DNA from: Corynebacterium uterequi
GTDB taxonomy: Bacteria > Actinomycetota > Actinomycetes > Mycobacteriales > Mycobacteriaceae
Reading direction: 5' to 3'
Assembly (NCBI RefSeq): GCF_001021065.1
Contig: NZ_CP011546.1
Coordinates: forward strand, 1,364,001 to 1,428,000
DNA length: 64,000 nt
Part shown: one piece after another, positions 29,606 to 37,646 of the stretch
Position numbering within the stretch: the first letter of the stretch is position 1
Layout of the letters: every line of letters begins with the position of its first letter
Translations under genes and position numbers: made by a program
The notes under the pieces: generated by a model
The model's database searches: none
Seen by the model: the letters and a program-made list of their open reading frames with translations, nothing else
What the model was told of the DNA's origin: nothing

Positions 29606-29712
29606 GGGTTCTCCTTCGTTGTTTCAGTCCGCATAAAAGGTACCGACCTCCCCACCTGGGGCGAGGCGCGGTGCGTCGCAACTGCTGCGGACCGCAGTCG
29701 CGAGGACATCGG
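29606..29712 (-). ncRNA. Structured rpsO leader, candidate S15 autoregulatory RNA
   Basis: The predicted 5' leader folds into at least two stems: CTGCGG/CCGCAG, and a CCTC-GCCCC/GGGG-A-GG stem upstream of the Shine-Dalgarno. S15 represses its own mRNA through unrelated leader structures in many phyla, including actinobacteria. The identity is inferred from position only. Confidence 0.35.
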
Positions 29713-29715
29713 CAT

Positions 29716-29745
29716 ACTGTACTCTCCTGGCCGGCGGCCACGCAA
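29716..29745 (-). promoter_or_regulatory. rpsO promoter
   Basis: The minus strand shows TTGCGT (29745-29740), an 18-bp spacer and TACAGT (29721-29716). This is one of the few places in the window with a recognisable -35 box, fitting a strongly expressed ribosomal gene. Confidence 0.6.
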
Positions 29746-29818
29746 TTCCTTGCTTTCTCAAAGTCTTGAACTTAAAAATGAAGCCGACACGTCCCCTATC
29801 TCTTCCGGGAGGTTGCCC

Positions 29819-30646
29819 ATGCCACGAAGCCCCGTCGAAAGCGACGAGTCCCACCACCCCGGCGCCCACGCCGGCCACGGGCACCACCACGACGTCGATG
29901 CCACAGGACTGAACACCGTCGGCGGCGCCACCATCATTCTGGCGTTGGGCGTGGTGTGCGTCGGCCTCGCCGTTACCGGCACCCTCAATAACTATCTTCA
30001 GCCCTACTTCCGCCCCCTCATGGTGCTCACCGGGGCGGCCCTTATCGGGCTTGCTGTTTGGACGCTCTCCACGCTTCGCCGCGCGGCGCACGCGTCAGCC
30101 ACCTCTGCCGCAGCGTCGTGGACCCCGGTCAAGGTTCTAAGCCGGACCAGCGCGCTAGTGGCCGTGCCGGTGCTGCTCGTGCTTGTGGCCGCCCCCGATC
30201 CGCTCGGCGCGGCGATGGTCTCCGCCTCTTCGGTTGGCGGTGGCCAGCTCAGCGCCGCCCCAGCGGCACTGAGTGCCAACGATTCGTCGGGCTTCGCCCC
30301 GCTCGGCGAAGGAGTCACTGACATCGGCCTCGATGAGCTCTACCTGCGCCACGCTTTCGGTAATCCCGAAGACCTTAACGGAAAGACAGTGACCACCACC
30401 GGCTTCGTTACCCCGGTCCAGGAAGACACGCAGATGTTCGGCACCTTCATGGTCGCGCGCTTCAAGATCTTTTGTTGCGCCGCGGACGCTATCCCCGTCG
30501 CCGTCATCATTAACTCGGCTCAACCAGCACCACCAACCGATTCGTGGGTGAGCGTCACCGGTGTCGTCACCACCACCGAGAACTCCATCATCCTTAACGA
30601 CGTCACCGTCGAGCCCATCCCCGCACCCGAAAGGCCCTACCTGTGA
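29819..30646 (+). CDS. TIGR03943/DUF1980 membrane protein with His-rich N-terminus
   Basis: A 275-residue member of the COG3689 (YcgQ-like) family. The N-terminal 25 residues are His-rich (SHHPGAHAGHGHHHDVD). Hydrophobic spans lie around 33-53, 60-77 and 100-120. A large C-terminal domain carries the family core (GKTVTTTGFVTPV, ARFKIFCCAADAIPV with a Cys-Cys pair, and WVSVTGVV). GGGAGG precedes the ATG. It overlaps the permease gene by 4 bp. COG3689/COG0701 pairs have been linked to zinc regulons by comparative genomics, so a metal role is plausible but unproven. Confidence 0.87.
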   Translation: MPRSPVESDESHHPGAHAGHGHHHDVDATGLNTVGGATIILALGVVCVGLAVTGTLNNYLQPYFRPLMVLTGAALIGLAVWTLSTLRRAAHASATSAAASWTPVKVLSRTSALVAVPVLLVLVAAPDPLGAAMVSASSVGGGQLSAAPAALSANDSSGFAPLGEGVTDIGLDELYLRHAFGNPEDLNGKTVTTTGFVTPVQEDTQMFGTFMVARFKIFCCAADAIPVAVIINSAQPAPPTDSWVSVTGVVTTTENSIILNDVTVEPIPAPERPYL

Positions 30647-31647
30647 TCCCCACCACCAACAGGCACTGGCGTCTGAGCCCGGAGTGGTGGACCGTTCCCA
30701 TCTCCGCGCTCGGGATCACGGGCATGCTCCTCGCTGTCAACCAGCTGGCCGGACCCGTCGTCACGCTGCCCGGACAGGTGGAGTCCTGGGCGGCGATCAC
30801 CGTCGCCATTGTGTTGCAGGCCCTCCCCTTCCTGGTGTTGGGCATCATCGTGTCCTCCGTCATCTCCGCCCTGCTGCCGGCGCAGACATTGGGAAGGATC
30901 CTGCCGCGTAACCCGCTCACGGCGGTTCCCGTTACCGCGGGCGCCGGCATGCTCCTGCCAGGCTGTGAGTGCGGCTCTGTGCCGGTCGCCCAGTCACTCA
31001 TGCGTCGCGGAGTTACCCCCGCGGCCGCCCTGGCGTTTCTCCTCGCCAGCCCGGCTATCAACCCCGTCGTCCTCGTGTCCACGGCGGTTGCTTTCCAAGG
31101 CAACCCCCGGATGGTGCTCGCCCGCTTCCTCGCATCGATCCTGGCCGCCATCGCCGTCGGCTGGTTGTGGCTGAGTCTGGGACGAGGGCGGCTCGACGCT
31201 TCCGCCACCTCACCGGATCCGCACGCTGTTAATTCCGGCAGGTGGGAGGCGTTTCGGGCCACGGCGATGCACGACCTGCTCCATACCGGTGGCTACCTAG
31301 TCCTCGGCGCCATGCTCGCCGCGGCCATCAAGGTGCTCGTGCCCGCAGGCTGGTTCGAATACCTGGGCAACAACCCGTGGCTGGCGGTGCTGCTCATGGC
31401 GGCCTTGGCCGTGGTTATGAGCCTGTGCTCGGAGGCCGACGCCTTCATCGCCGCGTCGTTTACGGCCATCTCACCGACCGCCCAGCTCGTATTCCTCGTC
31501 GTCGGGCCGATGGTGGATATCAAGCTCATCGCCATGCAATTCGGCGCGTGGGGGCGCAGGTTCGTGGCGCTCTTCGCTCCCCTCACGGCCGTGGTGGCCG
31601 TGGTGATGGGCACCGGCGTCGGCCTACTGCTCTTCGGCGGGCTATAG
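30643..31647 (+). CDS. Permease of the DUF318/UPF0718 family (YcgR-like)
   Basis: A 334-residue polytopic membrane protein with eight or more spans. The signature LPGCECGSVPVAQSLMRRGV is followed by AALAFLLASPAINP, the hallmark of COG0701 permeases. The second half repeats an acidic membrane motif (LCSEADAFIAASF). The GTG start overlaps the DUF1980 stop (GTGA), so the two products are probably made together and may form one transporter. The substrate is unknown, possibly a metal or small anion. Confidence 0.9.
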   Translation: MIPTTNRHWRLSPEWWTVPISALGITGMLLAVNQLAGPVVTLPGQVESWAAITVAIVLQALPFLVLGIIVSSVISALLPAQTLGRILPRNPLTAVPVTAGAGMLLPGCECGSVPVAQSLMRRGVTPAAALAFLLASPAINPVVLVSTAVAFQGNPRMVLARFLASILAAIAVGWLWLSLGRGRLDASATSPDPHAVNSGRWEAFRATAMHDLLHTGGYLVLGAMLAAAIKVLVPAGWFEYLGNNPWLAVLLMAALAVVMSLCSEADAFIAASFTAISPTAQLVFLVVGPMVDIKLIAMQFGAWGRRFVALFAPLTAVVAVVMGTGVGLLLFGGL

Positions 31648-31663
31648 CACCGAACACTACGTA

Positions 31664-31685
31664 GCCGGCCTCCCCCTCGGCCGGC
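31664..31685. terminator. Hairpin between convergent permease and nucleoside hydrolase genes
   Basis: GCCGGCC pairs with GGCCGGC across an 8-nt C-rich loop. It could end both transcripts, but there is no T-run. Confidence 0.45.
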
Positions 31686-31694
31686 ACCAGCTGC

Positions 31695-32657
31695 TTAGAT
31701 CGCGGCGGTTGCAGCAGCGACGCGAGTGAGCCGCTCCATGAACTCGGCCAGGAAACGCTCGACGTCCACGGTGATCGCCACGTGGGCGGTCTTGACTGGG
31801 TTGTTGAGACGGGTCTCGTCGGAGATGACACGCCCGCGCAGCTCACCGTCAAGATCTACCTTGAGGTTCGTGTGGTGCAGGCCGACCAGGCTCGGGTCCG
31901 CAGCCACGCCGACGGCCAGCGGGTCATGCAGACCACAGCCACCCAAGTGCGGGGCGTTCGTCTCGTAGGACTTGATGTAGTAGTCCGTGGCATCGGCCAA
32001 GAAGCGTCCACCGACGGTGCCGAGCTCACGCCAGGTCGCGGTCTCCTGGTAGGTGAGCAGCGTCTGCAGGGTGACGTCGAGGCCGATCATGGTGACGTCC
32101 GCGGCGGTGCGGAACAGCGCGTCGGTGGCCTCGGGGTCCTGATTGACGTTGGCCTCAGCCACGGGGGAAACATTGCCCGGAACCAGCAGCGCCCCGCCCA
32201 TCATGACGATATGGGCGTTGCGTGCGAAGGTCTCGTCGGCCTCGATCGCCGCTGTAATGGTCGTCGACGGACCGGTGGGCACGATCACGAGGTCATCCCC
32301 GTACTTCCGCACCGATTCGATGAGGAAGTCCACCGCGGACTGTTCCTGCACGCTGCCGGTGGGCTCGGGAAGCTCCGCCTCGCCGACGCCGTTGCGCCCG
32401 TGGATGAACTCGGAGACGGGCAGCACCTCGAAGGAATCCTTCGTCGACGCGTGCGTCGGCCCGGCGAACACCGGAACCTCCGGCGCGCCGAACAGCTCCA
32501 GCAGGGCCAGGGCGTTACGCACCCCGGTTTCGACGAGGACGTTGCCGTAGGTACCAGTGACACCAATGAGCTCAAGCTCCTCAGAGCCCAACGCATAGGC
32601 CAGGGCTAGGGCGTCGTCAATGCCGGTATCCAGGTCGAGGATGATTTTCTTGCTCAC
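31695..32657 (-). CDS. rih: Inosine-uridine preferring nucleoside hydrolase
   Basis: Hydrolyses ribonucleosides to base and ribose in nucleoside salvage. The protein is 320 residues and opens with the Ca2+-binding motif LDLDTGIDDALAL (D-x-D-x-G-x-D-D). Conserved VMMGGA and a C-terminal GLHDPLAV segment with catalytic His and Asp follow. The GTG start at 32657 has GAAGGAG about 10 nt upstream. A nucleoside hydrolase gene lies near rpsO in C. glutamicum too. Which nucleoside is preferred cannot be told. Confidence 0.93.
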   Translation of the reverse strand: MSKKIILDLDTGIDDALALAYALGSEELELIGVTGTYGNVLVETGVRNALALLELFGAPEVPVFAGPTHASTKDSFEVLPVSEFIHGRNGVGEAELPEPTGSVQEQSAVDFLIESVRKYGDDLVIVPTGPSTTITAAIEADETFARNAHIVMMGGALLVPGNVSPVAEANVNQDPEATDALFRTAADVTMIGLDVTLQTLLTYQETATWRELGTVGGRFLADATDYYIKSYETNAPHLGGCGLHDPLAVGVAADPSLVGLHHTNLKVDLDGELRGRVISDETRLNNPVKTAHVAITVDVERFLAEFMERLTRVAAATAAI

Positions 32658-32751
32658 AGGCTGGGGTCTCCTTCAACGAAAATGAAAGCGAACACGGATT
32701 CCCGACCCAGCTTAGCCGGCGCCCTGGGACCTCCTCGCGCCTGCTGTACCG

Positions 32752-33741
32752 CTACGCCCCGAGAGGCTTCGGGCGGGGCGCGTCGATGAGGATGTGCCGG
32801 ATCTGGTCAACGTCGGCGTTGATCTGCCGCAGCAGCTCCTCGACGGACTCGAAGCGCACCATGTCACGGATCTTCTGCACGAAATAAACCGTCGCGGCAC
32901 GGCCGTAAAGATCAGCATGGCGGTCCAGGACGAAGGATTCGACGGAGCGCCGCCGGTCCCCGAACGTCGGATTGGTGCCCACGGAAATGGCGGCAGGGTA
33001 GGCGCGGTTCGGGTGCATGTTGCCGTCGATCGGCTCCGGCCCGTGGACAACAAACCAGCCCGCGTACACGCCGTCGGCGGGCATGGCCGTCTGCTCCGAG
33101 AAGTACTGATTCGCCGTGGGGAAGCCCAGTTCCCGGCCGCCACGACCGGCGCCGTGCACGACCTCACCGGTGAGGCAGTAGGGCCGCCCCAGCGCCCAGC
33201 TAGCCCGAGCGACGTCGCCCTCAGCCAAGGCGTCGCGGATCATGGTGGAGCACAGGCGTTCCTCGCCGTCGTGCAACAGCTCCACGACGGTCACCTCAAT
33301 GCCGCGTTCCTCACACAGCTCCTGCATGGTGTGCGCCGTACCGCGCCCCATGTCACCGAACGTGAAGTTCTGGCCTACCACCACGTGCCGTGCGTGGAGC
33401 GTGTCGACCAACAGCGTGTCAACGTAGTCCTTCGGACTGAGACCTGCGAGTTCTCGACGGAAATCGATGCTGAGCACCGCGTCGATCCCGAGCTCCTCGC
33501 ACAACTTCGTACGCACTTCGACGGTGGTCAGCTGCGTGGCGGTCATGTCGGTGCAGAACACCTCCCGCGGGTGCGGATCGAAGGTGACCATCACGCTGGG
33601 CAGCTTGGCCACCGCCGCGGCGGACACCGCCGAGTTGATGAGGCGTTGGTGCCCGCGGTGTACACCGTCGAACACGCCGATGGTCACCACCGTTCCGGCA
33701 TCGCTAACGTTGACCTCGTCGAGACCATGCCACATAATCAC
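32752..33741 (-). CDS. ribF: Bifunctional riboflavin kinase / FAD synthetase
   Basis: Makes FMN and FAD. The protein is 329 residues. The N-terminal adenylyltransferase domain has VTIGVFDGVHRGHQRLI (GxFDGxHxGH) and ends near 180 (the CSTMIRDAL motif). The C-terminal kinase domain has LGFPTAN and DGVYAGW. The GTG at 33741 is 7 nt after TAACCT and is preferred; the ATG at 33735 is an alternative. It is divergent from truB with a 30-bp gap. Confidence 0.97.
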   Translation of the reverse strand: MIMWHGLDEVNVSDAGTVVTIGVFDGVHRGHQRLINSAVSAAAVAKLPSVMVTFDPHPREVFCTDMTATQLTTVEVRTKLCEELGIDAVLSIDFRRELAGLSPKDYVDTLLVDTLHARHVVVGQNFTFGDMGRGTAHTMQELCEERGIEVTVVELLHDGEERLCSTMIRDALAEGDVARASWALGRPYCLTGEVVHGAGRGGRELGFPTANQYFSEQTAMPADGVYAGWFVVHGPEPIDGNMHPNRAYPAAISVGTNPTFGDRRRSVESFVLDRHADLYGRAATVYFVQKIRDMVRFESVEELLRQINADVDQIRHILIDAPRPKPLGA

Positions 33742-33748
33742 GCGACCT

Positions 33749-33754
33749 AGGTTA
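33749..33754 (-). promoter_or_regulatory. -10 hexamer TAACCT of ribF
   Basis: Minus strand, 7 nt before the GTG at 33741 and only 5 bp from the divergent truB -10 box. Confidence 0.5.
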
Positions 33755-33759
33755 CGTCA

Positions 33760-33765
33760 TACACT
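33760..33765 (+). promoter_or_regulatory. -10 hexamer TACACT of truB
   Basis: Lies 6 nt before the truB ATG with no Shine-Dalgarno. Its -35 region would fall inside the start of ribF. Confidence 0.5.
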
Positions 33766-33771
33766 TCCACC

Positions 33772-34665
33772 ATGACTGATTCGCTCTCTACTTCCGGGCT
33801 CGTCGTCGTGGACAAGCCAGCCGGTATGACGTCGCACGACGTCATCGCCCGGCTCCGCCGAATCCTCGGGACCCGCAAGGTCGGCCACGCCGGGACGCTC
33901 GACCCTATGGCCACCGGGGTGCTCGTGGTGGGCGTGGAGCGTGGCACAAAGTTCCTCGCTCATCTGGTCGCCACCACGAAGTCGTACGACGCCACCATCC
34001 GCCTTGGTGCCGCTACGACCACCGACGACGCGGAGGGAGAGACGCTTCGCAGTACCGATGCCAGCGGCGTCACAGACGAGGCGATCATTGCCGGAGTGGC
34101 GGCACTGTCCGGGGATATCCTCCAACGGCCGGCGGCGGTATCGGCCATCAAGGTCGATGGCCGGCGGGCCCACGAACGAGTCCGAGACGGCGAGGAGGTC
34201 GTCCTTCCTGCTCGGCCGGTGACCGTGAGCCGGTTCGACGTTCTCGACGTTCGACGCACGGGGCGCTGGGTGGACCTCGACGTCAGCGTCGACTGCTCCT
34301 CCGGTACCTACATCCGTTCCCTCGCCCGTGACCTCGGTGAAGGCCTCGGCGTGGGCGGGCATCTCACGGCGCTGCGGCGCACCGCCGTCGGTGAGTTTCG
34401 ACTCGACGACGCGCTCACGCTCGACGAACTGGCCGACGCCCCGCGGCTGTCGCTTAACCTCGATGAGGCCCTCACCCGCTGCTACCCCACCCTCGAACTC
34501 ACTACCGACGAGGCCCGTGATCTCGCTATGGGTAAGTGGCTGCCCGCCCGGGGGTTGCGCGGTATTCATGCCGGGGTCTCCCCCGAGGGCCGGGCGGTGG
34601 CGTTGGTCGCGGAGAAGGGCCGTCGCCTGGCCACGGTGTTCGTCGCCCGCCCGTCGACGCTGTAA
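33772..34665 (+). CDS. truB: tRNA pseudouridine-55 synthase
   Basis: Isomerises U55 in the T-loop of tRNAs. The protein is 297 residues. The N-terminal box GLVVVDKPAGMTSHDVI leads to the catalytic Asp motif GHAGTLDPMATGVL. Also present are RPAAVSAIKVDGRRAHERVRDG and CSSGTYIRSLARDLGE. The C-terminal actinobacterial PUA-like extension is included. It is transcribed alone, away from ribF, and is followed by a tandem repeat and hairpin. Confidence 0.97.
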   Translation: MTDSLSTSGLVVVDKPAGMTSHDVIARLRRILGTRKVGHAGTLDPMATGVLVVGVERGTKFLAHLVATTKSYDATIRLGAATTTDDAEGETLRSTDASGVTDEAIIAGVAALSGDILQRPAAVSAIKVDGRRAHERVRDGEEVVLPARPVTVSRFDVLDVRRTGRWVDLDVSVDCSSGTYIRSLARDLGEGLGVGGHLTALRRTAVGEFRLDDALTLDELADAPRLSLNLDEALTRCYPTLELTTDEARDLAMGKWLPARGLRGIHAGVSPEGRAVALVAEKGRRLATVFVARPSTL

Positions 34666-34747
34666 CCGTGGGGTGGCTGTCGTTATCCCGCGGGGTGGCT
34701 TGTCGTCCTGCCCGTGGGGTGGCTTTTCGTCCTGCCCGTGGGGTGGC
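34666..34747 (+). repeat. 24-bp tandem repeat behind truB
   Basis: GGGTGGCT recurs at 34671, 34693, 34717 and 34741, with periods of 22, 24 and 24 bp. The intervening text TTTCGTCCTGCCCGTG is nearly identical in the last two units. The array fills the whole gap between truB and the convergent phosphopantetheinyl transferase gene. Confidence 0.8.
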
Positions 34748-34762
34748 TTAAAGCCACCCCAC
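34738..34762. terminator. Perfect terminator-type hairpin for truB and the convergent operon
   Basis: GTGGGGTGGC (34738-34747) pairs with GCCACCCCAC (34753-34762) across TTAAA. It uses the last tandem-repeat unit as its left arm and overlaps the 3' end of the convergent gene. There is no long T-run. Confidence 0.6.
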
Positions 34763-35386
34763 GACTAAAGCGAAGCCCCCCACCACGCGCCAGCGGCCCT
34801 CGATCACTGCCACTTCCGGCTGGGGTGCCAGGATCCGCGAGCGCATACGGCCGTCGGGGAAGAGCTCGATATCTGCCTCCTCGAAACCCAACCATCGCCT
34901 GGTTACCGGGAACCAGGTCTTGTAGGTTGCTTCCTTAGCGCAGAACAGCACCCGATCCATCCCGGTGAGGCCCAACTCTTCGTACCCCGCTAGCCGGCGC
35001 CGTTCCCCGGGTAAGGCGATCGCGTCGAGGACGCCGTCGGGCAGTGGCCCGGAGGGTTCGGCGTCGATTCCTACCGAGGTCAAGGTCTGCGAGACGGCGG
35101 CGGCGCGGTAGCCCTCGGTGTGGGTGAGGCTGCCGACGATCCCCGCGGGCCAGCAGGGCGCTCCTCGCTCGCCGCGCGGAATGGCTACCGGCGAGTACCC
35201 GAGCTCCGCCAACGCCTGCCGGGCCAGTTCCCGGGTGTGGGCGAATTCGGCCCGTCGTGTTGGCACTGCCTGGGCGATGACCGCCCGTTCCGACGGCGGC
35301 AGTCTTTCGGGGTCAGCCACCGGCGTGCCCGTGGCCTCCTTGAGGACCACCCCCGGAGGGAATAGACCCTGCGCGAGAAGACTCAC
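34748..35386 (-). CDS. 4'-phosphopantetheinyl transferase (EntD/PptT type)
   Basis: Transfers phosphopantetheine from CoA to carrier proteins such as mycolate-related polyketide synthase or fatty-acid synthase domains. The protein is 212 residues. Mg2+/CoA motifs VGIDAEP and FCAKEATYKTW match the superfamily (V-G-I-D-x-E and F-x-x-KE-x-x-Y/F-K). The GTG at 35386 overlaps the MATE gene stop (GTGA). Type II (PptT-like) is the best fit. The carrier substrate is inferred, not shown. Confidence 0.92.
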   Translation of the reverse strand: MSLLAQGLFPPGVVLKEATGTPVADPERLPPSERAVIAQAVPTRRAEFAHTRELARQALAELGYSPVAIPRGERGAPCWPAGIVGSLTHTEGYRAAAVSQTLTSVGIDAEPSGPLPDGVLDAIALPGERRRLAGYEELGLTGMDRVLFCAKEATYKTWFPVTRRWLGFEEADIELFPDGRMRSRILAPQPEVAVIEGRWRVVGGFALVVGWL

Positions 35387-36684
35387 ACCGTCGCCCCGGT
35401 GACCGCCCAGCGCATGGAATGAAAACGCCACCCGACGGCGAGGGCGCGCAAGGCGATGAACGACGCCAGGCCCAGCCAAATGCCCGGCAGACCGGCGCCA
35501 ACCGCGTAGGAGATCCATACTCCGGGCAGAAAACCGCAGATTACCGCCCCAATGGAGATGGTGCGCAGGAAAGCGGCATCCCCGGCGCCGAGCAACACGC
35601 CGTCGAGCGCGAATACCACCCCGCCTACGACAATCATGACCAGCAGGATCCACCATGGCAGCCGCATGGCGTCCAGGACCGCCTGGTCCGAGGTAAACCA
35701 CCGCGGAATCACCCGTGCGCCCAGGGAAAACACTCCCGCCAACCCAGCGGAGAACACCAGTGAGTACAGCACCACGCGCCGGCCGATGAGACGCGCCGTG
35801 TTCACTGTGCCTCGCCCGAGCGCCGCACCGGTGAGGCTTTGCGCGGCGATGGCCAGGGAGTCCAGCACGAGGGAGATGAAGTTCCACAATTGCAGCATCA
35901 CCTGGTGCGCGGCGAGGGCGGCGGTGCCGAAACGTGCGGCGACGGCAGCCGCGGAGATGAACGCAACCTGGAAGGACAGGGAGCGGACAATGAGGTCGCG
36001 GCCCAGGATGAGTTGGCGCCACATGACGTGCGGATCTGGTCGCCACGAGCCGTCGTGCTCGCGCAGCAGACACGTGATGAAGAGCGTGGCGCTGATGGCC
36101 ATCCCGAGGACATTGGCCATGGCGGAGCCGATGAGGCCGAACCGGTTGACGAACACCACGATGGCTACCGCGCCGGGAATGATCCCGGAGAGGACGAAAA
36201 TCAAGGGGCGCCGAGTGTCTTGGATGCCTCGCAGCCAGCCGTTGCCGGCCATGACCATGAGGGTGAGTGGGATCGCCGTCGCGGAGATTGATAGCCACGA
36301 AGCGGCCGCCGTCGCCACCGCCTCGTCGCCGGTTAGCCACCAGGCGATGTGGTCGGCGCCGACCCAGACGAGTGCAGCCAGGACGAGTCCGACGATGAGG
36401 GCCAGCCACGTCGCCTGGACTCCTTCGGCGACGGCGTCGGACCGGCGGCCGGCCCCGAACAGTCGCGCCGAGCGGGCGGTGGTGCCGTAGGACAGGAAGG
36501 TCAGTTGCGTTGTCACGCTGGACTGAACTGTGGCGCCGGCTGCGAGGGCGGCCAGTTCGAAGCCGCCGAGGCGTCCGACAATCGCCGTGTCCAGAAGCAG
36601 ATACAGCGGCATAGCCGCCAACACGCCGAGTGCCGGAAGGGCGAGGGCGAAGATGTCTCGGGCTAAGACGCGTTCGTCGCTCAC
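35383..36684 (-). CDS. MATE-family efflux protein (DinF-like)
   Basis: A 433-residue polytopic membrane protein with twelve predicted spans in two similar halves. The N-terminal MATE signature is ALPALGVLAAMPLYLLLDTAIVGRLGG, and the mid-protein second-half counterpart QVAFISAAAVAARFGTAALAAHQV is conserved in DinF-type MATE transporters. It probably exports drugs or metabolites by cation antiport. It overlaps both neighbours by 4 bp, so NrnA, MATE and the transferase form one coupled operon. Confidence 0.93.
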   Translation of the reverse strand: MSDERVLARDIFALALPALGVLAAMPLYLLLDTAIVGRLGGFELAALAAGATVQSSVTTQLTFLSYGTTARSARLFGAGRRSDAVAEGVQATWLALIVGLVLAALVWVGADHIAWWLTGDEAVATAAASWLSISATAIPLTLMVMAGNGWLRGIQDTRRPLIFVLSGIIPGAVAIVVFVNRFGLIGSAMANVLGMAISATLFITCLLREHDGSWRPDPHVMWRQLILGRDLIVRSLSFQVAFISAAAVAARFGTAALAAHQVMLQLWNFISLVLDSLAIAAQSLTGAALGRGTVNTARLIGRRVVLYSLVFSAGLAGVFSLGARVIPRWFTSDQAVLDAMRLPWWILLVMIVVGGVVFALDGVLLGAGDAAFLRTISIGAVICGFLPGVWISYAVGAGLPGIWLGLASFIALRALAVGWRFHSMRWAVTGATV

Positions 36685-37640
36685 TCGGCGCCTCGCAGGG
36701 TGGCAAGTAGCTGCAGCACCGCGTCCTCGCGGGTTCCATACGTGGTGTACCCGGCGGCCGGAACGTGTCCCCCTCCGCCGAGGACACCGGCGATGCGGGA
36801 CACGTCCGCCTGGTTAGAGCGCAGCGACACCGCCCAGGTGCCGGGTTTTTGTTCCTTGAACACTGCCCCGAGAGTGGTTCCCTCTAGGGTGCGCACGAAG
36901 TCGACGAGGGTCTCCACGGCCGACTGGCTTGCGACCGTGGTCGATTCATGATCGGCGATGAGGATGGCGACCGTGTGGTCACCGGCGCGGCGAATCTGTA
37001 GTCCGGACAATGCTCGGCCGAAAAAATGCAGGTCATCGACGGTGACGTGATCGAGGAGATCGGCCGCGATCTGCTTGGTGTCCAGTCCGAACTCCATAAA
37101 CTCCGCCGCCACCCGGTGCATCCGCGGGGATCCCCATCGGAAGCTGCCGGTGTCCGTCATGAGCCCGGCATAGAGAGCATGGGCCATGGGCTCGGAGATG
37201 GGCGCGTTGATGAGGGCGAACAGCTCGTAGAGCACCAAGGTGGTGGACTCCACCGTGTCGACGAGGTTGTCCGCCCCGAAGCCTTCATTTGAGGCGTGGT
37301 GATCGAGGACGAGCACCTTCTCCCGGCGGTCGATGATCGCCTGTGCAAGCAGGCCGGTTCTTTCCACCGAGCCGCAGTCGACGGTGACGATGAGGTCGCA
37401 CTCCTGCGGTAGGGTGTCGCTGAGCTCCACGAGCTCCGCCCCCGGGATAGTGCGGAGATTCTCCGGGATGGCGGCAGTTTGTCCCACGAACGCCCGCACC
37501 TTCGTGCCCAGCCCGGTCAGGGCCATGGTCAACGCCGCAGCGGAGCCAATCGCATCCGCGTCGGGGCGCACATGAGTGACGACGCACACCGACTCGGCTG
37601 CGGACAGGAGTTCGGCGGCGCGCTCATAGGATCCGATCAT
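36681..37640 (-). CDS. nrnA: DHH-family oligoribonuclease / pAp phosphatase
   Basis: Cytoplasmic phosphoesterase that degrades very short RNAs and dephosphorylates pAp. The protein is 319 residues. DHH domain motifs are VVTHVRPDADAIGSA (motif I) and VLDHHAS (the DHH box). A C-terminal DHHA1 domain carries GGGGHVPAAGYTTYG. It lies 6 bp after rbfA. pAp is released by holo-carrier-protein metabolism and sulfate assimilation, a possible link to the transferase downstream (inference). Confidence 0.95.
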   Translation of the reverse strand: MIGSYERAAELLSAAESVCVVTHVRPDADAIGSAAALTMALTGLGTKVRAFVGQTAAIPENLRTIPGAELVELSDTLPQECDLIVTVDCGSVERTGLLAQAIIDRREKVLVLDHHASNEGFGADNLVDTVESTTLVLYELFALINAPISEPMAHALYAGLMTDTGSFRWGSPRMHRVAAEFMEFGLDTKQIAADLLDHVTVDDLHFFGRALSGLQIRRAGDHTVAILIADHESTTVASQSAVETLVDFVRTLEGTTLGAVFKEQKPGTWAVSLRSNQADVSRIAGVLGGGGHVPAAGYTTYGTREDAVLQLLATLRGAE

Positions 37641-37646
37641 CGCGGG

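Noticed and set aside
29750-29818. A Zur or other metal-regulator box before the DUF1980/permease operon
   Set aside because: The AT-richer patch there (TTGCTT-17-TAAAAA at most) is not palindromic and does not match the TGAAAATGATTTTCA-type Zur site.
35387-36787. A long N-terminal extension of the phosphopantetheinyl transferase
   Set aside because: It is the MATE gene read in another frame. The GTG at 35386 fits the family length.
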